Notes under the pieces: generated by a model
Told to the model about the DNA's origin: nothing
The model's input: the letters and a program-made list of their open reading frames with translations, nothing else
Databases searched by the model: none
Source of the DNA: Undaria pinnatifida
Lineage: Eukaryota > Sar > Phaeophyceae > Laminariales > Alariaceae
Reading direction: 5' to 3'
Assembly: GCA_012845835.1 (NCBI GenBank)
Contig: JABAKD010000020.1
Coordinates: 8,770,415 to 8,834,414, forward strand
Length of the DNA: 64,000 bases
Position numbers and translations under genes: made by a program
In this document: positions 22,401 through 32,869 of the stretch, piece by piece
Layout of the letters: every line of letters starts with the position of its first letter
Numbering within the stretch: the first letter of the stretch is position 1

Positions 22401-24015
22401 ATATTACGGGTATCACGTAATGTGCGCAGCATGCGTAGCGTGCGTGGCGACCGATACAAAAAGCGGTAACATCTGGCACATTCCAATACCGTATGTGCAT
22501 CCCCACGAGGTTTATATCCCCCCACGTCTTGCTCGAAGGCTAACAAAAGCCCAAACACTGCTCGCTGCGACGACGCGCGGTCACCTCACGCAGAGGCGAG
22601 GAGACGAGCAACGTCAGGCGACACTGCGACAATTCGCAATCACCTCACGGTGAGGCGAGGAGACGAGCGACGCTAGGCGACATGATGAGATCAAAGATGT
22701 CAGCTGACGGTTTACTTTTGGCCCGTCAGGCCTCTGTGGACTCAGCATACCAGTTTTGGCGGAGGTAACCCCTTGACGGCTGTCTGCCAAGGGGGTAAGA
22801 GTGCCGTCAACCGACATGTTTGGATGGGGTGGGGCGAAGCACAGAGGATCAGCCCGCCCAAAGATGCCTCATGAGGGACGCGAACCGCGCGAGGCGTACC
22901 TGCAAAGCGGCGTCGTCGATGCTGTAGTCAAGGAGGCATCCTTCCCCGTCGCCGTCATCAAACAAACCTATCACCGTACCGGTTGGGACGCACGCGTCCA
23001 ATCCCCCCGCACCGACCTGAATCCACCACAAAACAACACAAAGAGCGCAAACATCGGAAAAAAAAACATTTTTACACATATCTTTCACGAGGTACACAGT
23101 GCGACAGCTGAAAATCTTGACCGGGAAACAGACAACAGTCGAAGGCGTCCCAAGGCCTCCCGCGTTGAGAGGGAACACCAACAGAAAGAAAGAGAGCGCG
23201 CGAGAGAGACATAGCTCGACAGAGAGAGAGCTAACTCGCCGGCGCGACTCACCAGAGGGTTGACGGTCGCGACGAAATGGCCGAAGCCCTCGTCGATCAC
23301 CGTCGGAGGCTTTCCCGGGTACGCGACGACCCCGAGCTTGCCCGAGGTGCACAGGGCAACCTCAAGCAAGCGCTTTGCGTCCTCGTTGTGCCGCCGCCCG
23401 TCGCCCATTACCTGCGCGTCGCGTCCGTTTACACGACGGGAGGAGCTCGGGTAAGAAGGCGAGCAAAACGAGGGAACAAGCTTCAAAATATACCAACAGC
23501 AATAGCAAAACAACAACAACAACAACAACCGACTCCATAACGCACCAAGAAGGCGGAACAAACAGGATGAGAGCTGATTGGTCCGGACGGTTGATTGGCC
23601 AACGTAAAAACGACCACACACGAGAATATCAGAATCTGATCACCATTAAACGAAGAGCCATAGGGGTAATGAGTAATTTGTTCATCAACTACCCAACCCC
23701 TATGCCCTACAAGGGAAATGTTAACCAATCACCCAATCCAGAGCAACCAAGGGCAACCCTTGTCACCAATACGAGTGTATGAAACATGAAAACTTTACCT
23801 ATGGATCTTGTCAAGATGAGGCCTATCCCTCACCGAAGAAAAAAAAAGGGGGGGGGTCGGGGTTGGGGGCCCACCTTGTACACTTCCTCTGTGTCCATCT
23901 CCTTGCGATAGTCGGGCACCCCCGCAACCCGGGTGAAACCCGCCACGGCCTTCACGGCCTCCGCTAGGGACCCCAACAGCTGATCCAGCTGTTCGGCTTC
24001 GGGGACTCTTTTGGC
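13459..24015 (-). CDS. FBP: Class I fructose-1,6-bisphosphatase-like protein, metal site altered (7 exons; first exon unresolved)
   Basis: Exons (minus strand): 24015-23875, 23411-23253, 23016-22900, 22380-22316, 21323-21206, 14523-14365, 13752-13459. They join in frame to about 350 residues, near the family's usual length. Family landmarks in order are a helical N-terminus, 'VNPL', 'LQPGRNLVGAGYAMYSSS', 'QGVHGFTLD', 'GEFILTRP', 'IYSLDEG', 'RLVGSAVADVHRTL', 'YGGIWGRP' and 'AFIIEEAGGKAVDG'. FBPase removes the 1-phosphate of fructose 1,6-bisphosphate in gluconeogenesis or the Calvin cycle. Here the usual S-E-E before the core reads A-Y-P, and D-P-L-D-G-S-S-N-I-D reads N-P-L-V-G-A-G-G-L-D, so two metal-binding acidic residues are missing; the second D, the VGS..VADVHR motif and the E before the AGGKA helix remain. 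NEG is DEG. It may be inactive or regulatory. The 24015 acceptor and everything upstream (start codon, any targeting peptide) are not resolved. Confidence 0.85.
15990..17075 (-). repeat. Four decayed tandem copies of a coiled-coil-coding module
   Basis: Within the 6.7-kb FBPase intron, the minus strand repeatedly encodes a Glu/Arg/Leu-rich helix. 'EARLAELTQRLPKMRQEG' is near 17040-16985 and again near 16815-16755. 'EARRQRSAEL' and 'LKLEQEVTHELVTALA' occur in the copy at about 16500-16340. 'EARSKELTQTLLKMLQQSR' and 'LKQELRRESVTALA' occur in the copy at about 16190-16010. Spacing is about 230-290 bp. Indels put the two halves of the module in different frames, so these are not exons of the FBPase-like gene, whose frame joins across the intron without them. 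They look like duplicated fragments of another coiled-coil gene. Confidence 0.6.
17450..20870. repeat. Array of about 12 inverted-repeat units (about 255-315 bp each)
   Basis: A block beginning 'catcacaccgcactccgtg' recurs near 17772, 18063, 18342, 18624, 18891, 19158, 19436, 19689, 19984, 20297 and 20594, with an inverted start near 17455. Each unit has two arms: one contains 'cttcccatcccgggtgtactcgta', the other its reverse complement 'acgagtacacccgggatgggaag'. The arms meet at a centre like 'ttaacgccgggcgttaa'. Translated arms give variants of one peptide on opposite strands ('SSYECIQDGKLSVYLTDWGV' near 20030; 'RYDYTLDGKSQV' near 18790). Stops and indels are common. The array is wholly inside an FBPase intron. 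Confidence 0.8.
22585..22685. repeat. Short tandem duplication
   Basis: The string 'ggcgaggagacgagc' with flanking 'tcacctcacg' appears twice (about 22593-22610 and 22656-22671) in the intron between FBPase exons 3 and 4. It is a minor local duplication. Confidence 0.6.
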
Positions 24016-25395
24016 CTGCTCCCACCGCCACCTTCGAGGCAGAAGGGGATTGGGGACGGGGACGGGGATAGGGATGGGATGGGGAGGGTGGGGACGGGGG
24101 TGGGGGTAGAGGGGTGGGGATGGGGGTAGGGGAAGGGGTGGGGAGGGGTCAAAAGCATAGGTTACGTCCCTGGAAAGGATTATGCCCTTAAGACGTACGT
24201 AGCCATGGTGCAGACGAGGGGGGGACAAAACTGCTGCACAAAAGCGGCCCGCCGAAGCCGCCGAACAAACCTCCTACAGGAGTAAGAAACGCGAAATCAA
24301 CAAAATCGTCTCCAAACCACTTAGCTATGCACGCACGAGCACGTTATTGGGGACAAGCTCAAACTACTCGGAATGACGTAGACACCACTTTCACAGGTCC
24401 AGGCGACCGACCACAAAATGAGCGAATCGCCCAGCGTCGGGAAGTAAGCTGTAGAGAGACGGATTTTGGGGAGGGCGAGGGTGTGTGGCGCGGGCCGTCA
24501 ATTGGGAAGGAATAAACACCTCAAGGGTTTCAGAGGGAAATAAAGCAGGGATAAACGTTCCGGCTAAAAAAATGCGAACGAAGCCCGTTCGCATCAAATG
24601 GGCCGAAAGTGAGAACGGCGCCTGCGAACGGCAACCGCAAACGATGAAAGCGCGTTGATACAGGGGATGAAACACTTTCGTCCCCTCTTGGGAAAAAACG
24701 CCAAGAACATGCGGATTTCCAGTGTGTATGAAAGCATTTACCACCGCAGGAGCTATGATTGAAGTTCGGCGAGCGGCAAGAAATCTGCGAACGGCGCGTG
24801 GATTTTTGCGAACGCAAGCATGCGAGCGTAAGCGTAACGCGTAACATGAATTCCTGGAAAAAAGTGACAAAAAATAGGACGATTACAGCATCGGTCACAC
24901 GAAGCAGCCCAGGCTGCTGGGGTAGGTAGGGGATGTGTCCAAGTGCAATAGAAGGAGACTTACGGCACGGGCGTAGGATGACGACATCTACAAGGGGATT
25001 CGCCGGCGACCGGCCGCCGGTCGCAAACTCGCGTGATGCCAACAAACGATGTAGAGAAGGACGAGGGTCAGACTCAACGCCAAGAGATTGAGAGCGTGCG
25101 GTCCGCGCTCCACTCTGAGGAGCGTATAATGAACAAAATATAAGCCGTGAGATCGCAGATATCGTCAAAACTCATTTTGGCAAGTTGTGTGAGATACTCC
25201 AATCACGCATTTTACTGGGTGCGTGTCCTTATTAAGGATATAGGTCGGCGGCTCCTCTTAGAACTAGCTTGTACCAGGATCAACAAGGTCATCTTAATAA
25301 ATCTGTGCACGGAAACGGTAAAACCCGCTTTTGACGAGGACAAAAAATCAGACACACCAATATATTACGTACATAGTCGTATGACCAGTGACGAG
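24016..25395. other. Region upstream of the resolved FBPase exons
   Basis: It begins with a GGGGAT-type purine microsatellite (about 24048-24150), probably intronic. An open minus frame at 24530-25168 (about 212 codons) is serine/arginine-rich and could in principle hide a first exon or targeting peptide, but no family match supports it. A copy of a dispersed repeat lies near 25145-25235. Confidence 0.35.
25145..25235. repeat. Dispersed repeat with 'gccgtgagatcg..actcat.ttgcaag' core
   Basis: Similar sequence is found near 26915-27005, 30760-30865 and 46900-46990 ('gtgagttcgacgaatttcaggtcaatactcatatttgcaagctgcg'). In the 30760 copy the 'gggtcgatactcat.tttgcaag' piece is itself duplicated. 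Four diverged copies indicate a dispersed family of unknown type. Confidence 0.55.
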
Positions 25396-26015
25396 AGGGC
25401 GGGGGGGTTGGAGGGAGGGGGGGGACTCAGCTTGTACATGGCCGTAGTCGTACGGCTGTAGACCCTCGTATCACTACTATGCCGGGACGAAGGACGTCGG
25501 GAGTTCACCAACCAGGCAGACATTGCTTGCACCAAGCGCGAAGCGCCGTGAGGTGTTCAGCAAGTCACATGAAGGGTGAGCTGCATCCTTCCAAGAACCA
25601 TTCGTACACGGACTTCGGCACCTTGTGCCTACTTTCTTGCTTATAGATGACAGCGCCAATGAGTTACTTTGTTTTCTGCTGTGGCCACTCCAGAGACGAG
25701 ACAGCAATGGGTATTACTACGTAACTGCCTCGTGGGTGCCTTGCCATATTCACACTGTGTGATGCGATCATTCCCCTTGTGCGGAGTTAGGGTTCTGCAC
25801 CCCGCACAAAACGATTTACCTCGATAACCATCATGGTGACCGCCCAAAAACAAAAAAAACGGTACCCTGCTTGTCTAGCTGGCGCAGTGATTGGCACGGT
25901 TTACAGCGTCGTTGCCAACCAACGCCAACCCCAATATACATACGGTGTAACGTTCGACAGCGTCGGTGCCAACCGAGGTCAACCATTATACATATTTTGT
26001 TAAGGGAGGGGGGCG
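25396..26015. mobile_element. Poly-G-bounded repeat, copy B (uninterrupted)
   Basis: It matches 10054-11070 over its length, starting at a G-run followed by 'actcagcttgtacatggccg' and ending near 'catattttgttaagggaggggggcgggg'. It lacks both TRIM insertions present at copy A, so it serves as the empty-site reference. No ORF of note. Confidence 0.75.
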
Positions 26016-26020
26016 GGGTA

Positions 26021-27368
26021 ATTGGAACTTGAGGACCGTATAAATGGATTCGAGCCACTGCATGGATGGCTCGATGAGATCAACTGTCGGGTAGTGAGTG
26101 TTTGTAACTCTGGCCGTTTTTTATTTTTGGTGGGGAGGCGGGAGAGTGCGGAGGGGGGGGGGGGGGGGGGGGAGGTAGATGGGAGTAAAGCATTCTACCT
26201 GCATGCTTATTACAGATACTCAATATTTCAAAGATATACATGAGGCGGATGGGAGCAAAACATATGCGATGTTGTTTTATGTCAATGTTAGTGGTTTCGG
26301 GTTTCTGTATCATGTGAGTACTACGAATGGTACGAATGGTATGCTGTTGAGTTCGTGTTTCTGCATGAATTAGTTGAAGATCGTCTAACTGAAGTTACGA
26401 TGGTGTCACCTGAAAAAATAGACAACCATTGTGGACCCCAGTCATTTGGGTACACCCGCAACACCATGCCTGGTTATGTGCAATCGAACAACCACGTCTG
26501 GCTATGCCGTATTGATAGGCAGCTATTAATAGAAGATAATCGTTTGGAACGGTCGTGCATAGGTTTACGGAGTATAACCATACAGGGATGGGTGGTTGGA
26601 CACAAATCATATGATAGAACAATCGACACAGCACTGCCGAACAAAAACTATGTTAGAGCGACTTACGTGAGTGTCGGAGTGTCTGCCGGGATCATATTAC
26701 ACGTTCGACGAACCACGTTCGAGATACACCGCTTGCCAAAATAGCATCGCTACAATTAGTACCAATAGTTTAGATACTACTATTAATATGCGTGCCAAAT
26801 AGGACAGCTACTACTAAACGGGTGTATGTTCTTGACATTAAACTGATATTTCCAACCATCTACATCCAGCACAACCAATATTTATCAGAAAAGAATGAAA
26901 ATGATACTTCAGCTGTGAGATCGAAATATTAATCAAAACCCATCTTTGCAGGCTGCGTGTGATACTTCAATCGCGCGTGTAACCAATATACATACTGGCG
27001 TGATGTATCAAATTAAGTCAGTTGCGGATGGACAACAAACGGAATGCTCCACGTACGTACAGGTGCGGAGTCATCCTCGGCACACGCACTCACACCCTTG
27101 TGTGCAGGTTTACTTCCTCTTCACGCATAGAGTTTCCGAAAAAAAAACGAGAGCACAGGGACGGGACCACAACTGGAAAGGCACGAGTTTAAACAACACA
27201 TACTTGCAGTAACAGGAATTGGCCTCAACGTCCCTACAGGGCTGCTCGAAAGGAAAGGCTTTTCCACTCTGGCGGTGTATTGTAGTCAGCACCACCAACC
27301 GAGGTTAGCGTCAACGTGTCACAAAGCAGTGGCACTTCTATAGCAGTAAGCACAGTAGCAGCAGGGGC

Positions 27369-27402
<34 letters not shown>

Positions 27403-29847
27403 CGGCGGCAGCAGTAGCAGCAGCAACGTGAAGCACAGCAGCAGCAACAGAAGAAAGAAGCAGCGGCAGCTACTACATGTACTGCAATGGGTAGCTCAGA
27501 CGTAGAGTTTGGCTGAACCTGCTCACCTGCCGTGCATTCAAACCGCCCAGTACGCTCACAACCAACAGCAGCAACCCAACACGCAGCAGCGACAGCAGCG
27601 GCAGCAGCGGCAGCAGCGGCAGCAGCGGCAGCAGCGGCAGCAGCGGCAGCAGCGGCAGCAGCGGCAGCAGCGGCAGCAGCAGCGGCAGCAGCGGCGGCAG
27701 CAGCGGCAGCAGCAGCGGCAGCAGCGGCAGCAGCAGCGGCAGCAGCAGCGGCAGCAGCAGCAGCAGCAGGGGACAAACGAGCGGTAGGACTCATTTAGCG
27801 CACTGAACAGAAATAGGGACCGCTGGATTTGTTCATATGAACTTCTAACGATTCTTACATGTCCGTCCAAAATGGTGTTCTTCAAGCAAGCGAAACATGT
27901 TTGGTTTTCGCCCTTAAACCTCTTTTCTGTGGCAGTCCTGCGTACTCGAGCCCGAAGTGGTTCGACACGAAACCGCCCGTCTCCCTCTTGCTGCCCACCC
28001 ATCCCAACGCCAGTGCTCGCCAGAGCCCGCTTCGGTCATGGGCTCGCTCGTAATCACGAGCTCTTCCGCATGCCTGGCACAGGCTCTGCTTCTCTCGGAA
28101 AAGTAACTTGAAAAATTAGAAAACAAGAAAAATCGGAAAAAAATGTTGTGAAAAGCAAAAAATGCCCACTTGGGAAATGAATTTACATATATGGCCACCC
28201 CGAAAATAGAATGCTGGTCATCTGCTATCTACTCCGGCTGGGCCTACGAATGCTGTACAGCTGCTCCTCTGCATAAGTAGCTTCGTAGGACGGTTGGATC
28301 ACAGCTGCTGATTTACATACCACGTAGCTCCGGAGACGTATTTTATGCCAGCTGCTCCTGTACGTACCTACGCAAAGCTCGGCAAAATGTTTTTACCTGG
28401 TGGTGCCTACGAGGTAGCAGAAGTACCCTCCGAAGCCTGGGTGGCATAGGTTTTAGGGGCTCCCCAATTATATCCTAGAAACGAGCAGACAGATGCCTAC
28501 GCAGGCCTACACAAAGGCGGGAACGGTAGAGTAGCCGGCGCTTCCGGAGGGTCCGAGGTAAAGAAGATAAGCAGGACAAAAAAAAAGCCAAGTACGCCCA
28601 GTCGGCAGACTACGCGCCAAAACGCTCACAGGGCGCGACTATTCGGAGATCTCGTCGTAGATGTCCACATCAAGGCCTCGTACAGGCGTTACCGCGCTGA
28701 GCGGGCGGATCCGCGAAGCCCGCCGTTGCCGGCGAGGCGGGGGCACGACTAAGCGAAGAAACCGCGCGGAAAGGCGGCCAGACGTGGTACAGATCCGCAG
28801 ACCAAAAAAGCGATCAAGTCTCCCTACGAACCATCAAACGTATGTTTACACTGCCTGTTGCATTCTTGCCATGAACCCCTTTGATAACATCGCACTCGTC
28901 GTTTGTTGGGGCGCTATACATGACTGTTTCAACAGGTTCAATAAAACGGTCTCGTTAGCTCGCGGATTGGAGATATAGACGAGGAGGGGGGAACGCTGAG
29001 ATCGAACATGCTCGGCCGTCTTCCCTATCGCCGTAGCATACGAGCTTTATACCTGCACAGGCAGGCTCTAGGGGTTTTCAGGTACATATGATACGACGAG
29101 ACAACATGGTACATCGGCTGCTGCTAATGCACGCACGTGATAAAAAAGGATGACAGCCGTTGCGAGGCAACGTGACCGCCGTAACCCAGAGGGAATAAAA
29201 ACATCCTTAAGTAAGCAAAGGGACGGCGTGCTAGAGGCTGGTAGGTGCACGCACACACGCCGAGAAAGACAGAAAGAGGGGGGAGGAGACGCGGCACTGC
29301 TGCCCATTCGGCGCATGTGCGCGCGTACACATGTAAAGAGGCGGCATCGAGTGTCACTTCTTGAAACCGAGAAGGTATTAACTTTGCGTTAGAATGACCA
29401 AGATGGAGCCCACAGAGCTGTCAGAAGGGGTAGTATGTGCTGCCGTTCGCGCAAGCAGACGACCTGATACAGCACAAGTGCTACTCTATTGGTAAACCAT
29501 AAACTGTAAACTGCTGTGCCAGGGCATCTGTGCCCGATACGTACGTATGATACGTGGTCTACGTACACGGTGCAGCACTGCTTCGTGGAGAGCCCGTGAG
29601 CTAAACACTACCTTGGGTACCAGGCTAGTACCAGGTATCAGGTACCTGATATGTAGAGAGTCGTGGAAGAGCTCTAAAATGCCAGGAATACGCCGCGAGG
29701 TGGTTGTTTATGTCGTGTCTCCGCAATCGTCTACGAGCCTCTCTACGTGGAGGCTGTACAACGGCTGGCGATACAAATTTCTTGCCGTCATAGCCAGTAG
29801 GTGTCCAGGCCCACTGCCCACGCGCCGCGCACGAGTATGATGTCGGA
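26021..29847. other. Gene-free stretch with long simple repeats
   Basis: It contains a G-run (26153-26172), an open but unrecognised plus frame at 26355-26744, a copy of the dispersed repeat at about 26915-27005 and a long CAG/CGG tract. Other ORFs are short and unlike known families. Confidence 0.4.
27385..27772. repeat. CAG microsatellite and long (CAGCGG)n tract
   Basis: Short CAG runs at 27370-27460 are followed by about 185 bases of CAG/CGG units at 27586-27772. Polyalanine, poly-Gln/Arg and poly-Cys ORFs on both strands come from the tract and are not evidence of a gene. Confidence 0.9.
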
Positions 29848-30732
29848 ATGCACACAACACGCGACGAGTACAACCAAGCGTCTTTACCCATAACTCCGCC
29901 TCGTACGTCAGCTGTGACGGCAACCTGGTCAAACCTCATTTTTTTCCAGAAGCTTGCTTACGTACGTACTGCGCTCAGTACTGCGCTCAACTTTGCAAGC
30001 TGGGTGTTTAGACCTACCGCTGTAGCACGAGGATGGAGCGGTTTCTACGAGTACGACCATCACACCTCCCAAGAAGGGCGCGCACTCGACACAAACGAGT
30101 CGTACGTGTTCAGCAGCGACCCGCCCCCCTCAAACAACAGCGTGACTCGAAAACTCAAAAACAAAGTGCAATTGCGGTCGAAAATCCAATCATGTTACGA
30201 TTTTACCATTTTTTCCACGACAACAAGTAGACTTGGCCGAGTGACATGTGTATACCTGGACAAGGGCATGCCAAAAAGGCTCTCCTTCGACATCGACGAA
30301 CCAGAGTCGTGCTGCTCTGCCCTCAGCGCATCTGTCGCCGCCGGCGGTGTGTCTATCATCTGCGACATTCTCACGCTCGAGTGTCCCGTCATGAACGCTA
30401 CGGTCGTGGCTTCTGGCGCACAAACCAAAGCCAGAAGCGCATGGGCTACTTCAATTCGTCGCACCAGCAACGAAGGTTTTGTCCTCCGCTTCATAGTATT
30501 GGTGCCTCCGTGCCGGAATGGAGGCTTCTCTGCAGGAGGAGGAGTTCTGATGTATGTCTGCGCTCAAGGCGAGGACTTGAGCCTTGTCGCAAAAGCTTGC
30601 AGCAGTTCAGCGCAGCGTGTTCAGTTTTCGTATTCTGGGTTTCAGCACTTTTTGGAAGGGTTATCTAAAAGGGATATGGGGGTACATGCGGCTTGGCGAG
30701 GATTTAGGATTTGGAATCTTTTCATTGAATAA
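29848..30732 (+). CDS. Unrecognised 294-codon ORF
   Basis: This is an uninterrupted frame from ATG to TAA encoding about 294 residues, among the longest plain ORFs in the window. I do not recognise the protein: no transmembrane run, zinc cluster or catalytic motif stands out. The middle (about residues 60-230) has C/G-biased third positions and mixed composition, including 'WSGFYEYDHHTSQEGRALD' and 'CVYLDKGMPKRLSFDIDEPE', which look more coding-like than the flanks. The opposite strand is also open for 99 codons at 30195-30494. It could be an exon of a small gene, a viral or transposon relic, or chance. Confidence 0.35.
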   Translation: MHTTRDEYNQASLPITPPRTSAVTATWSNLIFFQKLAYVRTALSTALNFASWVFRPTAVARGWSGFYEYDHHTSQEGRALDTNESYVFSSDPPPSNNSVTRKLKNKVQLRSKIQSCYDFTIFSTTTSRLGRVTCVYLDKGMPKRLSFDIDEPESCCSALSASVAAGGVSIICDILTLECPVMNATVVASGAQTKARSAWATSIRRTSNEGFVLRFIVLVPPCRNGGFSAGGGVLMYVCAQGEDLSLVAKACSSSAQRVQFSYSGFQHFLEGLSKRDMGVHAAWRGFRIWNLFIE

Positions 30733-32869
30733 AAATATTGTAACGACTAGTCTAACGACGTCAGGTGTGAGTTCGACGACTTTTAGGGTCGATACTCATC
30801 TTTGCAAGTTAGGGTCGATACTCATATTTGCAAGCTGCGTACTAAATCGATCGCCCGTCTTTCATGTATAACCAATAATGATATTTGACATATCAATAAT
30901 TATCTGAACACTTTCTCATGCTGATGCTCTTCCGTTTGTGGGGGCTTGGGTCGCGACCCTTTTTGTTATGGGCGGGGCGAAGGACATCTTGCATATCTTG
31001 CTGCGTCGGCGCAGAGAAGTGTTTTGGAGACGGACTGCACGGCACGCTATGCAAAGACCTGTGCATGCAAACCCCGAAGAGCTACAGCACTACAGCATTG
31101 CGACGCCCATAGCACCGTGCACTCCCAAAATGGGAACAAACCACTTGGAATTAGAGCAGTAGTAACACTTTTGGAGTTGGAAAATAGGTAAGCTAGTCTA
31201 CAGTACTCCGTATCTAGTAGTGGAACAAGTTCGGCGAGCATTTTTTTTTGTTTGTTTGCGAAATAAATGACAAAAGTATACGATACTAACGTCATTTTCT
31301 GCTCCCCCTCCCCCGCTCCGCGCCTTTCTGAGCGTCGCAGAATCTACCAATCTGCAGCAGTGTAATTGTCTAAATCTCGAGGAAAAAAAGCTCTACGGAC
31401 GTCCACATGCGTTCGTTCGTAAGGAGGCGCGAGGCATCGTCTTCCAAGAGAAAAAACCTTAGAGGGCCCGTACAAAAAAGGTGACGGGTATCCCCCAGAC
31501 CGATACACTCCGGCAAGGTGTTCGAAATTGTTTATTCGTGCTCACAAAAGAAAGCTCACCACCTAGGCTAATATTCTAAGCATTTTTTTTGTATTTTTCC
31601 TCAATCGATGCCCGACGAACTGGTGCCGTACTGCGACGGACATCGACAGTCGACACAAACGCAAGCGGTCCGCGCCAGCTACGTACGGGCTTCTCGGGCG
31701 CCCTGGCCACGTTACAAATACCGCTGGTGGGGTGGGAAAGATGCCCGCGCCCACCCTGTGCCACACGCCCTGCCGGGCCGAGGAAGCCAACGGGAGAGGT
31801 CCCCGGAGACCAATGCTGACGAGATTTATTTGGTGTTACGAGCTTCAAAGTATGTATTCGGTTGGTATATTATAACCCTATACACTAGATGGACCACTTA
31901 GTCACAGTGACTCAGTGGTCTATTAATAGTGGATATAGTGCTTTATACCCGACGCATCCAATGGGGCTTTGAAGCCGCAAGCAATGGGGTTGCCGCCATG
32001 TTGCTCTATTTAACACATTGGGGGCGCATCCGCCTACCACATACCATACCGCATATCACTCCGGGCGCGTGTTTATGGCGGGAAGGCGGAGCCCTTAGTA
32101 CGGGACCCAGATACAGGGACCAAACGAAGAAGAATCGCGGTCTTTCTAACCGTCTCGTGCAAAGAAAGCGTAGCAAGTCGAGTATTATCATATTGCGATT
32201 GACGTTGTGCAACTACCTGCATCGTGCTTCGGACACTAGCTGAATCATCAGCAGTCTGGGCTGCTTCGTGTTGCCGATGTTGTACTATTTGTGTCACATT
32301 ATGCTTCCCCTGGGGTCCACAACGTGAGGCGGGAAAAGATGTCAAGCAAATGCCGCCACACAGAACCGAAACCCCGATGGAACCCGCCAACAACTAAGTA
32401 CGTAGTGTCTGAAGCTGGATGCGAATCGTGAGCGCGCGCCACCGAAAACCCTTCGTACTTCCAAGACACTTCCTTATATGTTTCAACGTGTCGATATTCT
32501 TGGAGACAACAACTACACGCATGCGTTAACACAACAGAGCAGCGCCCAGCACGGCGGCAGCAATGCCTCGTCAACGCGCGGATACGCGCGCATACACACC
32601 GGCCCATTGCGCCGAGTGCATGACTCCCTACGCCGCTCCTTCAGAGTCCGGCTTCCTTGCCGCGGGCGTAAATCGCCCATATATCCGTCTTCAAGCGTGG
32701 CCATCGCTCTGCAACGTAAAGCTACGTCTGCAACATAAAAACAGCCCACAAGTGCGCCATCACCGCCACTGTTGTCACCCCGAGCGGTGCAGGGGCAGCT
32801 CGACGTTTGTGGATCATATCTTCAGCTATATGGTCGGGCTGGTTCCCTGAAGACAACTCAAACATCCCT
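30733..32869. other. Gene-free stretch 3' of NOM1
   Basis: It has a dispersed-repeat copy at about 30760-30865 and several ORFs of 70-105 codons without recognisable features. The part next to 32870 should hold the NOM1 3' UTR; no polyadenylation signal was confidently seen. Confidence 0.4.

Noticed and set aside
24530-25168. 212-codon minus ORF as an FBPase first exon or transit peptide
   Set aside because: No splice-compatible junction or family similarity could be shown; left only as a possibility.
27234-27798. Polyalanine / poly-Gln-Arg / poly-Cys ORFs on both strands
   Set aside because: They are translations of the CAGCGG tract in every frame and have no complex flanking protein sequence.
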